A stretch of DNA of 64,000 nt from Sinorhizobium fredii USDA 205. GTDB lineage: Bacteria; Pseudomonadota; Alphaproteobacteria; Rhizobiales; Rhizobiaceae. A program made the translations under genes and the position numbers. Position 1 is the first letter of the stretch; every line of letters begins with the position of its first letter. Of this stretch, positions 35,223 through 42,410 are shown piece by piece. A model generated the notes under the pieces. It worked only from the letters and a program-made list of their open reading frames with translations. It did no database searches and was not told where the DNA came from. The DNA lies in assembly GCF_001461695.1 (NCBI RefSeq), contig NZ_AUTC01000146.1, forward strand, positions 1 through 64,000. The letters run 5' to 3'.

Positions 35223-35240
35223 TGTCTATTGATCTAGACA
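35223..35240. promoter_or_regulatory. PhnF-type operator (HutC/GntR dyad)
   Basis: TGTCTATTGATCTAGACA is a perfect 6-base inverted repeat with a 6-base centre, fitting the GT-x-TA-x-AC style of HutC-subfamily sites. On the phnG strand it covers the region just after the -10 box, around the expected transcription start, so bound PhnF would block the phn promoter. Confidence 0.65.
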
Positions 35241-35249
35241 ACTATACAT

Positions 35250-35255
35250 CTTATA
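35250..35255 (-). promoter_or_regulatory. -10 box of the phn promoter
   Basis: TATAAG on the minus strand, 20 bases after the end of the PHO box. That is the spacing used when PhoB replaces the -35 element. It lies about 43 bases before the phnG start. Confidence 0.6.
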
Positions 35256-35275
35256 CCATTCCCTAGCGGTCGGAA

Positions 35276-35293
35276 ATGACAGGCTTGTGACAT
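35276..35293 (-). promoter_or_regulatory. PHO box upstream of phnG
   Basis: On the minus strand ATGTCAC-AAGC-CTGTCAT: two TGTCA repeats 11 bases apart, matching the PhoB consensus CTGTCAT-N4-CTGTCAT closely. It places the phn operon under phosphate-starvation control. Confidence 0.75.
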
Positions 35294-35304
35294 CGGTGGC
35301 AAAA

Positions 35305-36042
35305 ATGGCAGTGAGAAAAACGGTCGAGCGGCAGACCGGCGTGGCGCTCTGGCGGCAGATCGCCGACCGCATAAGGCTGGCAATCAGCAATGGCGATTAC
35401 GACGCGACCGGCATGGTGCCGCCCGAGACGGCCCTGGCACAGGAGTTCGGCGTCAACCGCCACACGGTGCGCAGCGCGCTTGCGGCGCTTGCAGACGAAG
35501 GGCTCGTCCGCGCCGTGCAGGGCCGCGGCACGCTGATCGAGCGCAAGGAGCGGGTCACCTATCCGATTTCGCGCCGGACGCGCTTTTCGCAGGGACTTGG
35601 CCGGCAGGTGAAGGAAATCGGCACGAGGCTTTTCGCCCATGCCCAAGTGCCGGCGAGTAGCGAGATTGCCGCGGCGCTCGGCCTGCCCCCCGGAGCGGCG
35701 CTCATCGAGCTCAACACCGTCAGCAGCGGCGACGGCCGGCCGCTCTCGACGTCGATCAGTTACTTCCCCGCCGAGCGTTTTCCGCGGATGGCGGAGGAAT
35801 ATGCCCGTCTCGGATCCGTCACCAAGGCCTTCGCCGCGCAGGGGCTCAGCGACTATGTTCGCGCCTCGACGGAAATCGTCGCGCGCCATGCGGAAGCGGA
35901 GGAACTGGCTCTGCTGCAGCTTTCACCGGGGGCGATCGTCCTGGAAGCGCACGCGGTCAATACCGATCTCGATGGTCGGCCGGTCGAATATGCGCGGACG
36001 CGCTTTGCCGCCGACCGGATGAAGCTCCGGATCGAGACTTAG
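35305..36042 (+). CDS. phnF: phosphonate metabolism GntR-family regulator PhnF
   Basis: A 245-residue HutC-subfamily regulator: GntR winged helix at about 15-80 (PPETALAQEFGVNRHTVRSA) and a UTRA ligand domain at about 95-240. It is divergent from phnG, the usual place of phnF, and probably represses phnGHIJKL through the dyad at 35223-35240. ATG 35305 is preferred; GTG 35287 lies inside the PHO box. Its stop overlaps that of the convergent DUF1905 gene by four bases. Confidence 0.9.
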   Translation: MAVRKTVERQTGVALWRQIADRIRLAISNGDYDATGMVPPETALAQEFGVNRHTVRSALAALADEGLVRAVQGRGTLIERKERVTYPISRRTRFSQGLGRQVKEIGTRLFAHAQVPASSEIAAALGLPPGAALIELNTVSSGDGRPLSTSISYFPAERFPRMAEEYARLGSVTKAFAAQGLSDYVRASTEIVARHAEAEELALLQLSPGAIVLEAHAVNTDLDGRPVEYARTRFAADRMKLRIET

Positions 36043-36338
36043 CGCGCGTCCAACGAAAGCTTGATCCGGATGCTCTGGCCGGCGGCCAATTTCTCCTTTC
36101 TCCGAACCTCTGCCTTCACCGGCAGCAGAAACGAACCCGATGCCTTGTCCGGGAAGACCGAGGTCGTCCATTCGGTTTTGCCGATCCGCACGATCACCGC
36201 TTCGCTACGCCAGCCGCGAGCTTTCGGCTCGGCCAGGAATTTGATTTGTCCGGCAATATCTGCCGGCAGCGTCACGAAATGCCAGCCGCCCTTCCCGAGA
36301 TAGAGCCAGAGATCCGCGTCGAACTCGAATTCGGCCAT
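36039..36338 (-). CDS. DUF1905-domain protein
   Basis: A 99-residue protein of the DUF1905 family: a small beta-rich fold with LWLYLGKGGWHFVTLPADIA and AVIVRIGKTEWTTSVFPD, then PVKAEVRRKEKL. Function unknown. ATG 36338 has AGGA upstream and gives the normal short form; an in-frame ATG at 36368 adds ten residues. It converges on phnF and is divergent from the SBP56 gene. Confidence 0.82.
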   Translation of the reverse strand: MAEFEFDADLWLYLGKGGWHFVTLPADIAGQIKFLAEPKARGWRSEAVIVRIGKTEWTTSVFPDKASGSFLLPVKAEVRRKEKLAAGQSIRIKLSLDAR

Positions 36339-36471
36339 CTGTCCTGCTTTGCGACCGCTCGTCGCCATCCCCTCAAATGGGGCAAAGGCGCCGCATTTCC
36401 GACCACTTTCTGCCGCATCTACTAAGCTTGCATCAGGATCCACGCATTGTCTTCTCCGGGGAGAAACGAAA

Positions 36472-37866
36472 ATGACGACGTGGCGACCCGATCCCTCCTT
36501 CTATCCATCTCCGCGCATGGCCGCCAAGGCGCCGAAAGAGACGTTTGCCTATGTCGCCGCCTTCGACCCCGACCGGCAGCGGCCGGACGCGATCGCCGTC
36601 GTCGACGTCGACCCGGCGTCGTCGAGCTATTCCAAGATCGTCGGGCAGGTCGAGATGCCGAATGTCGGCGATGAGCTTCATCATTTCGGCTGGAATGCCT
36701 GCTCGTCCTGCCTGTGCCCGAATGCGCCGCATCCGCATGTCGAGCGCCGCTATCTTGTCGTACCGGGTCTGAGGTCGTCGCGGCTGCACATCATTGACAC
36801 GAAGCCCGATCCCCGGAACCCGCAGATCGTCCGGGTCATTGAGCCTGAGGAAGTCGCGGAACGGGCCAACTATTCGCGGCTGCACACCATTCATTGCGGA
36901 CCGGAAGGCATTTATGTCAATGCGCTTGCCGACCGCGACGGCAAGGCGCCGGGCGGCATCTTCCTGCTCGACCACGACAGCTTCGACGTGCTCGGCCAAT
37001 GGGAAATGGACCGCGGGCCGCAGAGGCTTGCCTATGATTTCTGGTGGCACCTTGGCCATGACACGATGATCACCAGCGAATGGGGGACGCCAGACACGTT
37101 CGAGAACGGGCTCGTTCCGGAAGTGCTGCTCGGTTCGCAATATGGCCGTAGGCTGCATTTCTGGGATCTGCATACGCGCAAGCACCTGCAGGAGATCGAT
37201 TTCGGCGAGGAACACCAGCTCGTCTTCGAGTTGCGTCCCGCCCATGATCCCACCAAGGCCTATGGTTTCGTCGGCTGCGTCATCAGTCTCAGGGACCTCT
37301 CGGCGTCGATCTGGACCTGGTACCGCGACGGCAATCAGTGGGCGGTGAAGAAAGTGATCGAGATACCGGCCGAGCCGGCCGATCCCGACCTTCTGCCGCC
37401 CGTGCTCAAGGGCTTCAAGGCGGTGGCGCCGTTGGTGACCGACATCGACCTCTCGATGGACGATCATTTCCTCTACGTGTCCTGCTGGGGTACCGGCGAC
37501 ATGATCCAGTACGACGTTTCCGATCCGCTTTCGCCGAAGGAGACGGGCCGCGTCAGGATCGGCGGGATCGTGGCGCGCGCGACCCATCCGAAGGCGTCGA
37601 ATGGTGCGCTGAATGGCGGGCCACAGATGGTGGAAATCAGCCGCGACGGAAAACGGGTCTATTTCACCAATTCACTCTACGGCGCCATCGATCCGCAATT
37701 CTATCCCGAGGGTTTAGACGGCTGGATGGCGAAGCTCGACGTCGGCGACAATGGCGGCATCTCCTTCGACGAGACGTTCTTCGTCGACTGGCCGAAGGGC
37801 CACCGCCCGCATCAGGTTCGGCTCGAAGGCGGCGACTGCTCGTCCGATTCCTACTGCTATCCGTGA
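36472..37866 (+). CDS. mtoX: methanethiol oxidase (selenium-binding protein SBP56 family)
   Basis: A 464-residue beta-propeller protein of the SBP56/SELENBP1 family. Bacterial members oxidise methanethiol to formaldehyde, sulfide and hydrogen peroxide using copper. Family marks are WNACSSCLCPN, FWWHLGHDTMITSEWGTP, SCWGTGDMIQYDVSDP and the C-terminal GHRPHQVRLEGGDCSSDSYC. No signal peptide is visible, whereas some MtoX proteins are exported. ATG 36472 follows GGGGAGAAA. The symbol is given by family; the activity here is inferred. Confidence 0.85.
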   Translation: MTTWRPDPSFYPSPRMAAKAPKETFAYVAAFDPDRQRPDAIAVVDVDPASSSYSKIVGQVEMPNVGDELHHFGWNACSSCLCPNAPHPHVERRYLVVPGLRSSRLHIIDTKPDPRNPQIVRVIEPEEVAERANYSRLHTIHCGPEGIYVNALADRDGKAPGGIFLLDHDSFDVLGQWEMDRGPQRLAYDFWWHLGHDTMITSEWGTPDTFENGLVPEVLLGSQYGRRLHFWDLHTRKHLQEIDFGEEHQLVFELRPAHDPTKAYGFVGCVISLRDLSASIWTWYRDGNQWAVKKVIEIPAEPADPDLLPPVLKGFKAVAPLVTDIDLSMDDHFLYVSCWGTGDMIQYDVSDPLSPKETGRVRIGGIVARATHPKASNGALNGGPQMVEISRDGKRVYFTNSLYGAIDPQFYPEGLDGWMAKLDVGDNGGISFDETFFVDWPKGHRPHQVRLEGGDCSSDSYCYP

Positions 37867-37893
37867 GAACGGTCGGGGCGATGGCAAGCGGTG

Positions 37894-37994
37894 GGCCCCT
37901 CATCCGGCCTGCCGGCCACCTTCTCCCCGCGAGCGGGGACAAGGTAAATGCCGCGCCGTCCCAAGTCCCGGGGAGAGGGCTAGGGTGAGGGGCA
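37894..37994. repeat. palindromic intergenic repeat (second RIME-like type)
   Basis: A 100-base element starting CCCCTCATCCGGCCTGCCGG, with an inner hairpin TCCCCGC-GAG-CGGGGA, and ending GGGAGAGGGCTAGGGTGAGGGGC, which pairs back with the start. It lies between the SBP56 gene and the membrane protein gene and is of a kind widespread in rhizobia. It could end or weaken transcription between the two. Confidence 0.75.
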
Positions 37995-38052
37995 TTTAAG
38001 GACCAATGCGATTTCTTAGGGAGAGCCGGACTGTGCGGCCGCACCACCGTAA

Positions 38053-38679
38053 ATGACGAACCTTTGGCCTTGGCTAACGCTGGCTGGCCTTGGCGCGTTT
38101 CACGGCGCCAACCCGGCGATGGGTTGGCTTTTCGCCGTGGCTCTCGGGCTGCATCGGAAAAGCGCCAGGACCGTCTGGCTGTCCCTTGTCCCGATCGCCA
38201 TCGGCCATGCCTTTTCCATCGCGGTGGTGCTGGCCGTGGTGGTTGCATTCGGGGCGGTCATGGATCTGCGCAGCCTGCAGCTCGTCGCCGCCGCCTTCAT
38301 CCTGGCCTTCGCCGGCTACCTTGCTATTTACGGACACCGCCACCGCGTCAGGGTCGGCATGCGCGCCGGCATGGCAGGGCTTGCCGTCTGGTCCTTCCTG
38401 ATGGCGACGAGCCACGGTGCCGGGCTGATGCTCGTGCCGTCGGTCTTGAGCCTATGCCTCGCGGATCACGCCGGCATGGCCGGTACCACCGGCTCCCTTT
38501 CCGTTTCGCTTGCGGCCGTTGCCGTCCATACCGCTGCCATGCTCGCCGTGATCGCGGCCATTGCCCTGATCGTGTTTACCTGGCTTGGCCTTTCCGGCTT
38601 GCGCTCCGCATGGATCAACTTCGATCGCCTCTGGACGCTGGCGCTCGGCGCGACCGGCATCCTCCTGCTGGTCTGGTGA
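38053..38679 (+). CDS. integral membrane protein, transporter-like, function unknown
   Basis: A 208-residue protein with five or six hydrophobic segments. It begins LTLAGLGAFHGANPAMGWLF, where the His-Gly-x-Asn-Pro motif in the first helix recalls the NicO/UreH/LysE superfamily of small-solute and metal transporters. A second His lies in ATSHGAGLML. I do not recognise the exact family. It follows the SBP56 gene after 186 bases that contain a repeat, so a role in metal or sulfur handling for that enzyme is only a suggestion. Confidence 0.7.
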   Translation: MTNLWPWLTLAGLGAFHGANPAMGWLFAVALGLHRKSARTVWLSLVPIAIGHAFSIAVVLAVVVAFGAVMDLRSLQLVAAAFILAFAGYLAIYGHRHRVRVGMRAGMAGLAVWSFLMATSHGAGLMLVPSVLSLCLADHAGMAGTTGSLSVSLAAVAVHTAAMLAVIAAIALIVFTWLGLSGLRSAWINFDRLWTLALGATGILLLVW

Positions 38680-38686
38680 TCCAACT

Positions 38687-39373
38687 CTACAAAGACTTCA
38701 CATAGTCGATATAGCCGCGGACATCGGCAGCCGGCTCGCTGTAGGCGTCGCCCAGCGACGTTTCCATGTCCTTTACATAGGTCTTGGCCCAGTCCGGCAG
38801 GGAATAGTCGATTGCGGCGAGGAACTCGAGCGTCGAGGCAAGCCTTATGTCGGCAATCGATGGCGTGTCGCCGCCGATGAACGGCTTGTCGCCCATATAG
38901 AAGGCGCGGAAGACTTCGAGCGGTTCGGCGAGCGCCTCCGCGGCCGCCCCGCGGGCTCGTTCCTTCGTTTCGGCGTCCGCGTCGCTGAAACCGACCTCGC
39001 CCGGATATTGCGGGAAATTGAGAGCCGGGTAGGTGGCGCGAGCCAGATAGGGATAGAAGGTGCCGATTAGGTAGAACATGGCGCTGTCGATCATTGCGCG
39101 CGCCTCGGGGTCCTTCGGATAGAACTGATCGAGCCCGTGCCTGTTGCAGAGATATTGCATGATCGCGCAGCTTTCCCAGAGCGCGCCCTTGGGCAGCTCC
39201 GCCGTTTCGATCATCGGCGTCAGGTGCGACGGCGCCCGCGCCAGATACTCGGCCGAGCGCGTCTGTCCGTAGACGTCATGCTCGGCAAAATCGAGCTTTG
39301 CGGCCCTTAAGAAGACGCGCACCGTCATGTTGTTGACGCTGGGCTTGATCACGTTCAGCTTTATCGTTGCCAT
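38687..39373 (-). CDS. glutathione S-transferase family protein
   Basis: A 228-residue GST. The N-terminal thioredoxin-like domain (about 1-82) has KPSVNNMTVRVFLRAAKLDF, and PSHLTPMIE carries the cis-Pro position. The helical C-terminal domain follows, with KPFIGGDTPSIADIRLAS (the N-capping box and Asp). The Ser/Asn at 12-15 suggests a theta- or zeta-like class. It is last in a minus-strand series citryl-CoA-lyase-like, PaaK-like ligase, VOC protein, GST, and may isomerise or open a ring-cleavage product. GGGAGGAAG precedes the ATG. Confidence 0.85.
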   Translation of the reverse strand: MATIKLNVIKPSVNNMTVRVFLRAAKLDFAEHDVYGQTRSAEYLARAPSHLTPMIETAELPKGALWESCAIMQYLCNRHGLDQFYPKDPEARAMIDSAMFYLIGTFYPYLARATYPALNFPQYPGEVGFSDADAETKERARGAAAEALAEPLEVFRAFYMGDKPFIGGDTPSIADIRLASTLEFLAAIDYSLPDWAKTYVKDMETSLGDAYSEPAADVRGYIDYVKSL

Positions 39374-39421
39374 CTGTCTTCCTCCCTGTGCTTGCCTGAA
39401 TTGTTTCGAGGATTTCCGCGA

Positions 39422-40012
39422 TCATGATGATCCATAGGGGTCCTTCGGGGCGCGGTCAGCCGACAGCGTCGGCCGGGCGCTTTCGACCAGCGCCTCGATC
39501 GCGTCGGCGAGATGCACTTCGGCGATGGCGTAGTCGCCGCGCGCCAGCCTGATGTTGTGCGCCTCCATCAGCACCTCGGCGTGGGTGTGGCCGGCCGGCG
39601 GCTCGAAGCGATAGGAGGCAAGCTCGATCAACAGGCCGAGCGGATCTTCGAAATAGATCGAGTCCATGAAGCCGCGATCCTTGACGCCGCTGTGGCGGAT
39701 GTTGCGCTCGTTGAGGCGCTCGACCGCCTGCTGAAACGTGGCGCGCGAGACGGCGAAGGCGATGTGATGAACGCATCCGACATCGGTCGACGTGCGTTTC
39801 GGATCGGGCTTGCGGTTTTCGTCGGTGAACACGGTGATCAGCCGCCCGTCGCCCGGGTCGAAATAGAGGTGGCTCTCCGACGCCTTGTCGAGGTTCGGCT
39901 GCTCGAAGATGAAGGGCATGCCGAGAATGCCCTCCCAGAAGTCGATCGATGTCTGCCGGTCCGCGCCGACCAGCGTGATGTGATGGACCCCCTGTGCTTG
40001 AAGCTTCCTCAT
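39422..40012 (-). CDS. VOC-family protein (extradiol dioxygenase/glyoxalase-like)
   Basis: A 196-residue vicinal-oxygen-chelate protein. Metal-ligand positions are visible: His in QGVHHITLVGADRQ, His in GCVHHIAFAVSR, and Glu in GLLIELASYRFEPP. Such proteins are ring-cleaving dioxygenases, glyoxalases or isomerases. ATG 40012 has GAGGACGGC upstream. It lies between the PaaK-like ligase and the GST on the same strand. Confidence 0.85.
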   Translation of the reverse strand: MRKLQAQGVHHITLVGADRQTSIDFWEGILGMPFIFEQPNLDKASESHLYFDPGDGRLITVFTDENRKPDPKRTSTDVGCVHHIAFAVSRATFQQAVERLNERNIRHSGVKDRGFMDSIYFEDPLGLLIELASYRFEPPAGHTHAEVLMEAHNIRLARGDYAIAEVHLADAIEALVESARPTLSADRAPKDPYGSS

Positions 40013-40124
40013 TGCCGTCCTCCCAGTTCTTTTTCCAGCGGCTATCGGCGGGGAACCGCTCCGCTATTCCTCATCCCGTTTCTTCTCGCAATCGCGGGAG
40101 CGCAAAACCGCTTCGCACTTTTCC

Positions 40125-41435
40125 TCATCGCGCTTGGTGCTGCACGAGTTTCGACTTGTATTCGCTGCGCTGAAGCGTGCCCCAGGGCACGAGTTCTATC
40201 CGGCTGGAAACGACGAGCATGTCGCGGATGCGATTCCGGATCGTCTCGGCAAGCTCCGGCGTGCCTTCGCCATCTTTGGCGAGTTCCACCGAAACCGGCA
40301 AGGGCGGCTCCTGTCTGGCGCCTGCGGCTAAGGGCTTTATCAGGATGACGCCGCTGACGGCGGGCGCAAATTCGTTCACCACGTCGCGGATAGCCGAGGG
40401 AAAGACATTCACGCCGCGGACGATCAGCAGGTCGTCCGTCCGGCCGATGCAGCGCACCCGCGGCGCCGTCCGTCCGCATCGGCAAACAGAGGTCCATATC
40501 TCGACATGGTCACGGGTGCGAAACCGCAGCATCGGGGCGGCCCGATGGCGAAGATGGGTGAGCACCAGTTCGCCTTTCGCGCCATCCGCAAGGGCGATCG
40601 ACGTTTCGGTTTCAGGATCGATCAGCTCGACATGGACGAAGCCGCGGGCGCCGAGATGCATGCCGCATTGTTCCTCGCATTCGCCCCACAGCGACACACC
40701 GATATCGCCGATGCCCATCGCCTCTGTGACCTTCGCGCCCCAATCCTCTTCAAGCCGCGCCCGCAATTTCGCTTCGCCGCCGCCGGGCTCGCCGGCGACA
40801 AGCAGCCGGCGGACGCTGGACCCTTGGAGATCGAAGCCGCGATCGGCGGCCCATTCACCGAGATAGGCCGCATAGGATGGCGTCATCACCGCTGCCGAGG
40901 GCTTTAACAGACGGATCGCGGTCATCAGGCGCTCGGTGTTTCCCGTGCCGACCGGGATATGGCACATGCCCAGCCGGTCGAAGGCACCGAGTGCGGCGCC
41001 GGCAGCGAAGGGCCCGGCGTTATAGGTCGAAATGATCGCCTCACCTCGCTCTATCCCCGAGGCCGAATAGCTGCGCGCCGACGTCGTCACCCAATTGTCG
41101 AGATCCTGCGCCGTCAGCGGAATATAGCTGGGCGTTCCGGTCGTGCCACTCGTGGAATAGATGCGGACGATCCGGTCCGTCGGCACGGCGACATGGGCTC
41201 CCATCGGTTCCGCTTCAGTGCAGCTCGTCCGGATCTCGCTCTTCTCGGTCAGGGGAAGTTCGGCCATCGCGTCAAGTCCGCCGATCTCTTCGGCAGTTTC
41301 GAATCCGGCATCGCGGAGTTTGCCTTGATAGAAGCGCGAATGCGCCATGAGGTATGCGATCTGTTTCCGGTAGAGCGCGTCGTCCAACCGGATCTGGTCG
41401 AGCCAAGGAAGCGTTTCGACATCGGGCTCGAACAT
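40125..41435 (-). CDS. phenylacetate-CoA ligase-like AMP-dependent ligase
   Basis: A 436-residue PaaK-type acyl-adenylate enzyme. The phosphate-binding loop is YSTSGTTGTPSYIPL, and the C-terminal part has RFRTRDHVEIW, a Cys pair VCRCGRTAPRV and GRTDDLLIVRGVNVFPS, as in PaaK. It should make a CoA thioester of an aromatic or related acid. The acid is not known and no paa genes are near. The frame is open far upstream (to 42194), but the ATG at 41435 starts two bases after the upstream stop and gives a normal PaaK N-terminus. Confidence 0.88.
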   Translation of the reverse strand: MFEPDVETLPWLDQIRLDDALYRKQIAYLMAHSRFYQGKLRDAGFETAEEIGGLDAMAELPLTEKSEIRTSCTEAEPMGAHVAVPTDRIVRIYSTSGTTGTPSYIPLTAQDLDNWVTTSARSYSASGIERGEAIISTYNAGPFAAGAALGAFDRLGMCHIPVGTGNTERLMTAIRLLKPSAAVMTPSYAAYLGEWAADRGFDLQGSSVRRLLVAGEPGGGEAKLRARLEEDWGAKVTEAMGIGDIGVSLWGECEEQCGMHLGARGFVHVELIDPETETSIALADGAKGELVLTHLRHRAAPMLRFRTRDHVEIWTSVCRCGRTAPRVRCIGRTDDLLIVRGVNVFPSAIRDVVNEFAPAVSGVILIKPLAAGARQEPPLPVSVELAKDGEGTPELAETIRNRIRDMLVVSSRIELVPWGTLQRSEYKSKLVQHQAR

Positions 41436-41437
41436 GA

Positions 41438-42232
41438 TCAGCCGCCGCCCTCGTCGTTGTTCCTGTAGACGACTGCCGCTTCCGCATGCGCCGCCAAGGT
41501 GAAACCAATGGGGGTTTGCTGCTCTTCCGCGAGGTGTGCGAGCAGGCCGCCGGCACGGGCCAGCAGCGGTACCGCCTTGATCATCGCGACGGGAAATTCG
41601 AGATCCAGAAGCACGGCGGCGATCGGCATCGAAACGTTCATGACAAGGGGCTTTCCCCAGACCTCGGCAGCCGCAGCGCGAAAGTCTCGCGCCATACGCA
41701 CATGCGGTCCGCTGACGCCGCGCGCGTCCGCGAGTTCGAGGATGCGTTCGGCGCGCGGATCGGTCGGGCGGTGCACCGGGTGGCCGAAGCCCGGCAGTTT
41801 TCCGCCGGCCTTGCGGATGTCCTGCAGCATTTCGACGGCGACCAACTTCGCGTCCTCGCCGGCCGCGACGCGGGCCTGCGCTTCCGCCAGAAGCTTGCCG
41901 CACCGTTCCGACGTTCCGACCAGCACGGGACCGCAGCCGAGAAGTCCCGCCGCCAGGGCGCCCTGCAGCGAGTCCGGTTCGGCCGCAAGCGTCATGCGCG
42001 CCGCCTGGACCGTCGGCATCATGCCGTGCTCGGCGATGGCAATGAGCAGCAGGTCGAGAAAATAGCGCTGGTTGTCCGTCGGTTCCCGGCCGGTCAGCAG
42101 CAGGTAGAAATATTCGGTAAAGCTCAGCCGTCCCATGAGGTCGCGACAGAGATCGCGGCCGCGCACCTCGACACTCTCCGCACTTGCCCTGCAAATGCGG
42201 GTGATCGCCTCATGAGGTTTGCCGATATGCAT
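41438..42232 (-). CDS. citryl-CoA lyase-like (short citrate synthase fold)
   Basis: A 264-residue member of the citrate synthase superfamily, much shorter than citrate synthase (about 430). It keeps the active-site region GGKLPGFGHPVHRPTDPRAE and a closing stretch with LLAHLAEEQQTP. Short members are lyases that split a beta-hydroxy acyl-CoA, such as citryl-CoA, into acetyl-CoA and a keto acid. It precedes the PaaK-like ligase by two bases, which suggests that the ligase makes the thioester and this enzyme cleaves it. Confidence 0.83.
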   Translation of the reverse strand: MHIGKPHEAITRICRASAESVEVRGRDLCRDLMGRLSFTEYFYLLLTGREPTDNQRYFLDLLLIAIAEHGMMPTVQAARMTLAAEPDSLQGALAAGLLGCGPVLVGTSERCGKLLAEAQARVAAGEDAKLVAVEMLQDIRKAGGKLPGFGHPVHRPTDPRAERILELADARGVSGPHVRMARDFRAAAAEVWGKPLVMNVSMPIAAVLLDLEFPVAMIKAVPLLARAGGLLAHLAEEQQTPIGFTLAAHAEAAVVYRNNDEGGG

Positions 42233-42390
42233 GCGGTTCCCTCTGGCAGTCGCCTTGCGGATGAGCTCATCGGCAAGGCGTGCTACAGCGATGATAGTAG
42301 ATCAAAAAGAGCCGAGGTAAAGCGGGCCGCCCTCGCGAGCCGGGCCTTGCAAACGACGGCTCTCGGCTCACGAGCCGCCGTTCGGACTTA

Positions 42391-42410
42391 AAGACTGCTA
42401 TCAGCAGTCC
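42391..42410 (-). terminator. possible terminator of the methylmalonyl-CoA mutase gene
   Basis: On the minus strand GACTGC-TGATA-GCAGTC followed by TTTAAG, directly after the mutase stop. The stem is only six pairs, so strength is moderate. Confidence 0.45.

Noticed and set aside
41436..42194. N-terminal extension of the PaaK-like ligase by about 250 residues
   Set aside because: The extension runs through the citryl-CoA-lyase-like gene in a different frame, is Arg/Gly-rich and has no similarity to ligases. The ATG at 41435 gives the normal length.
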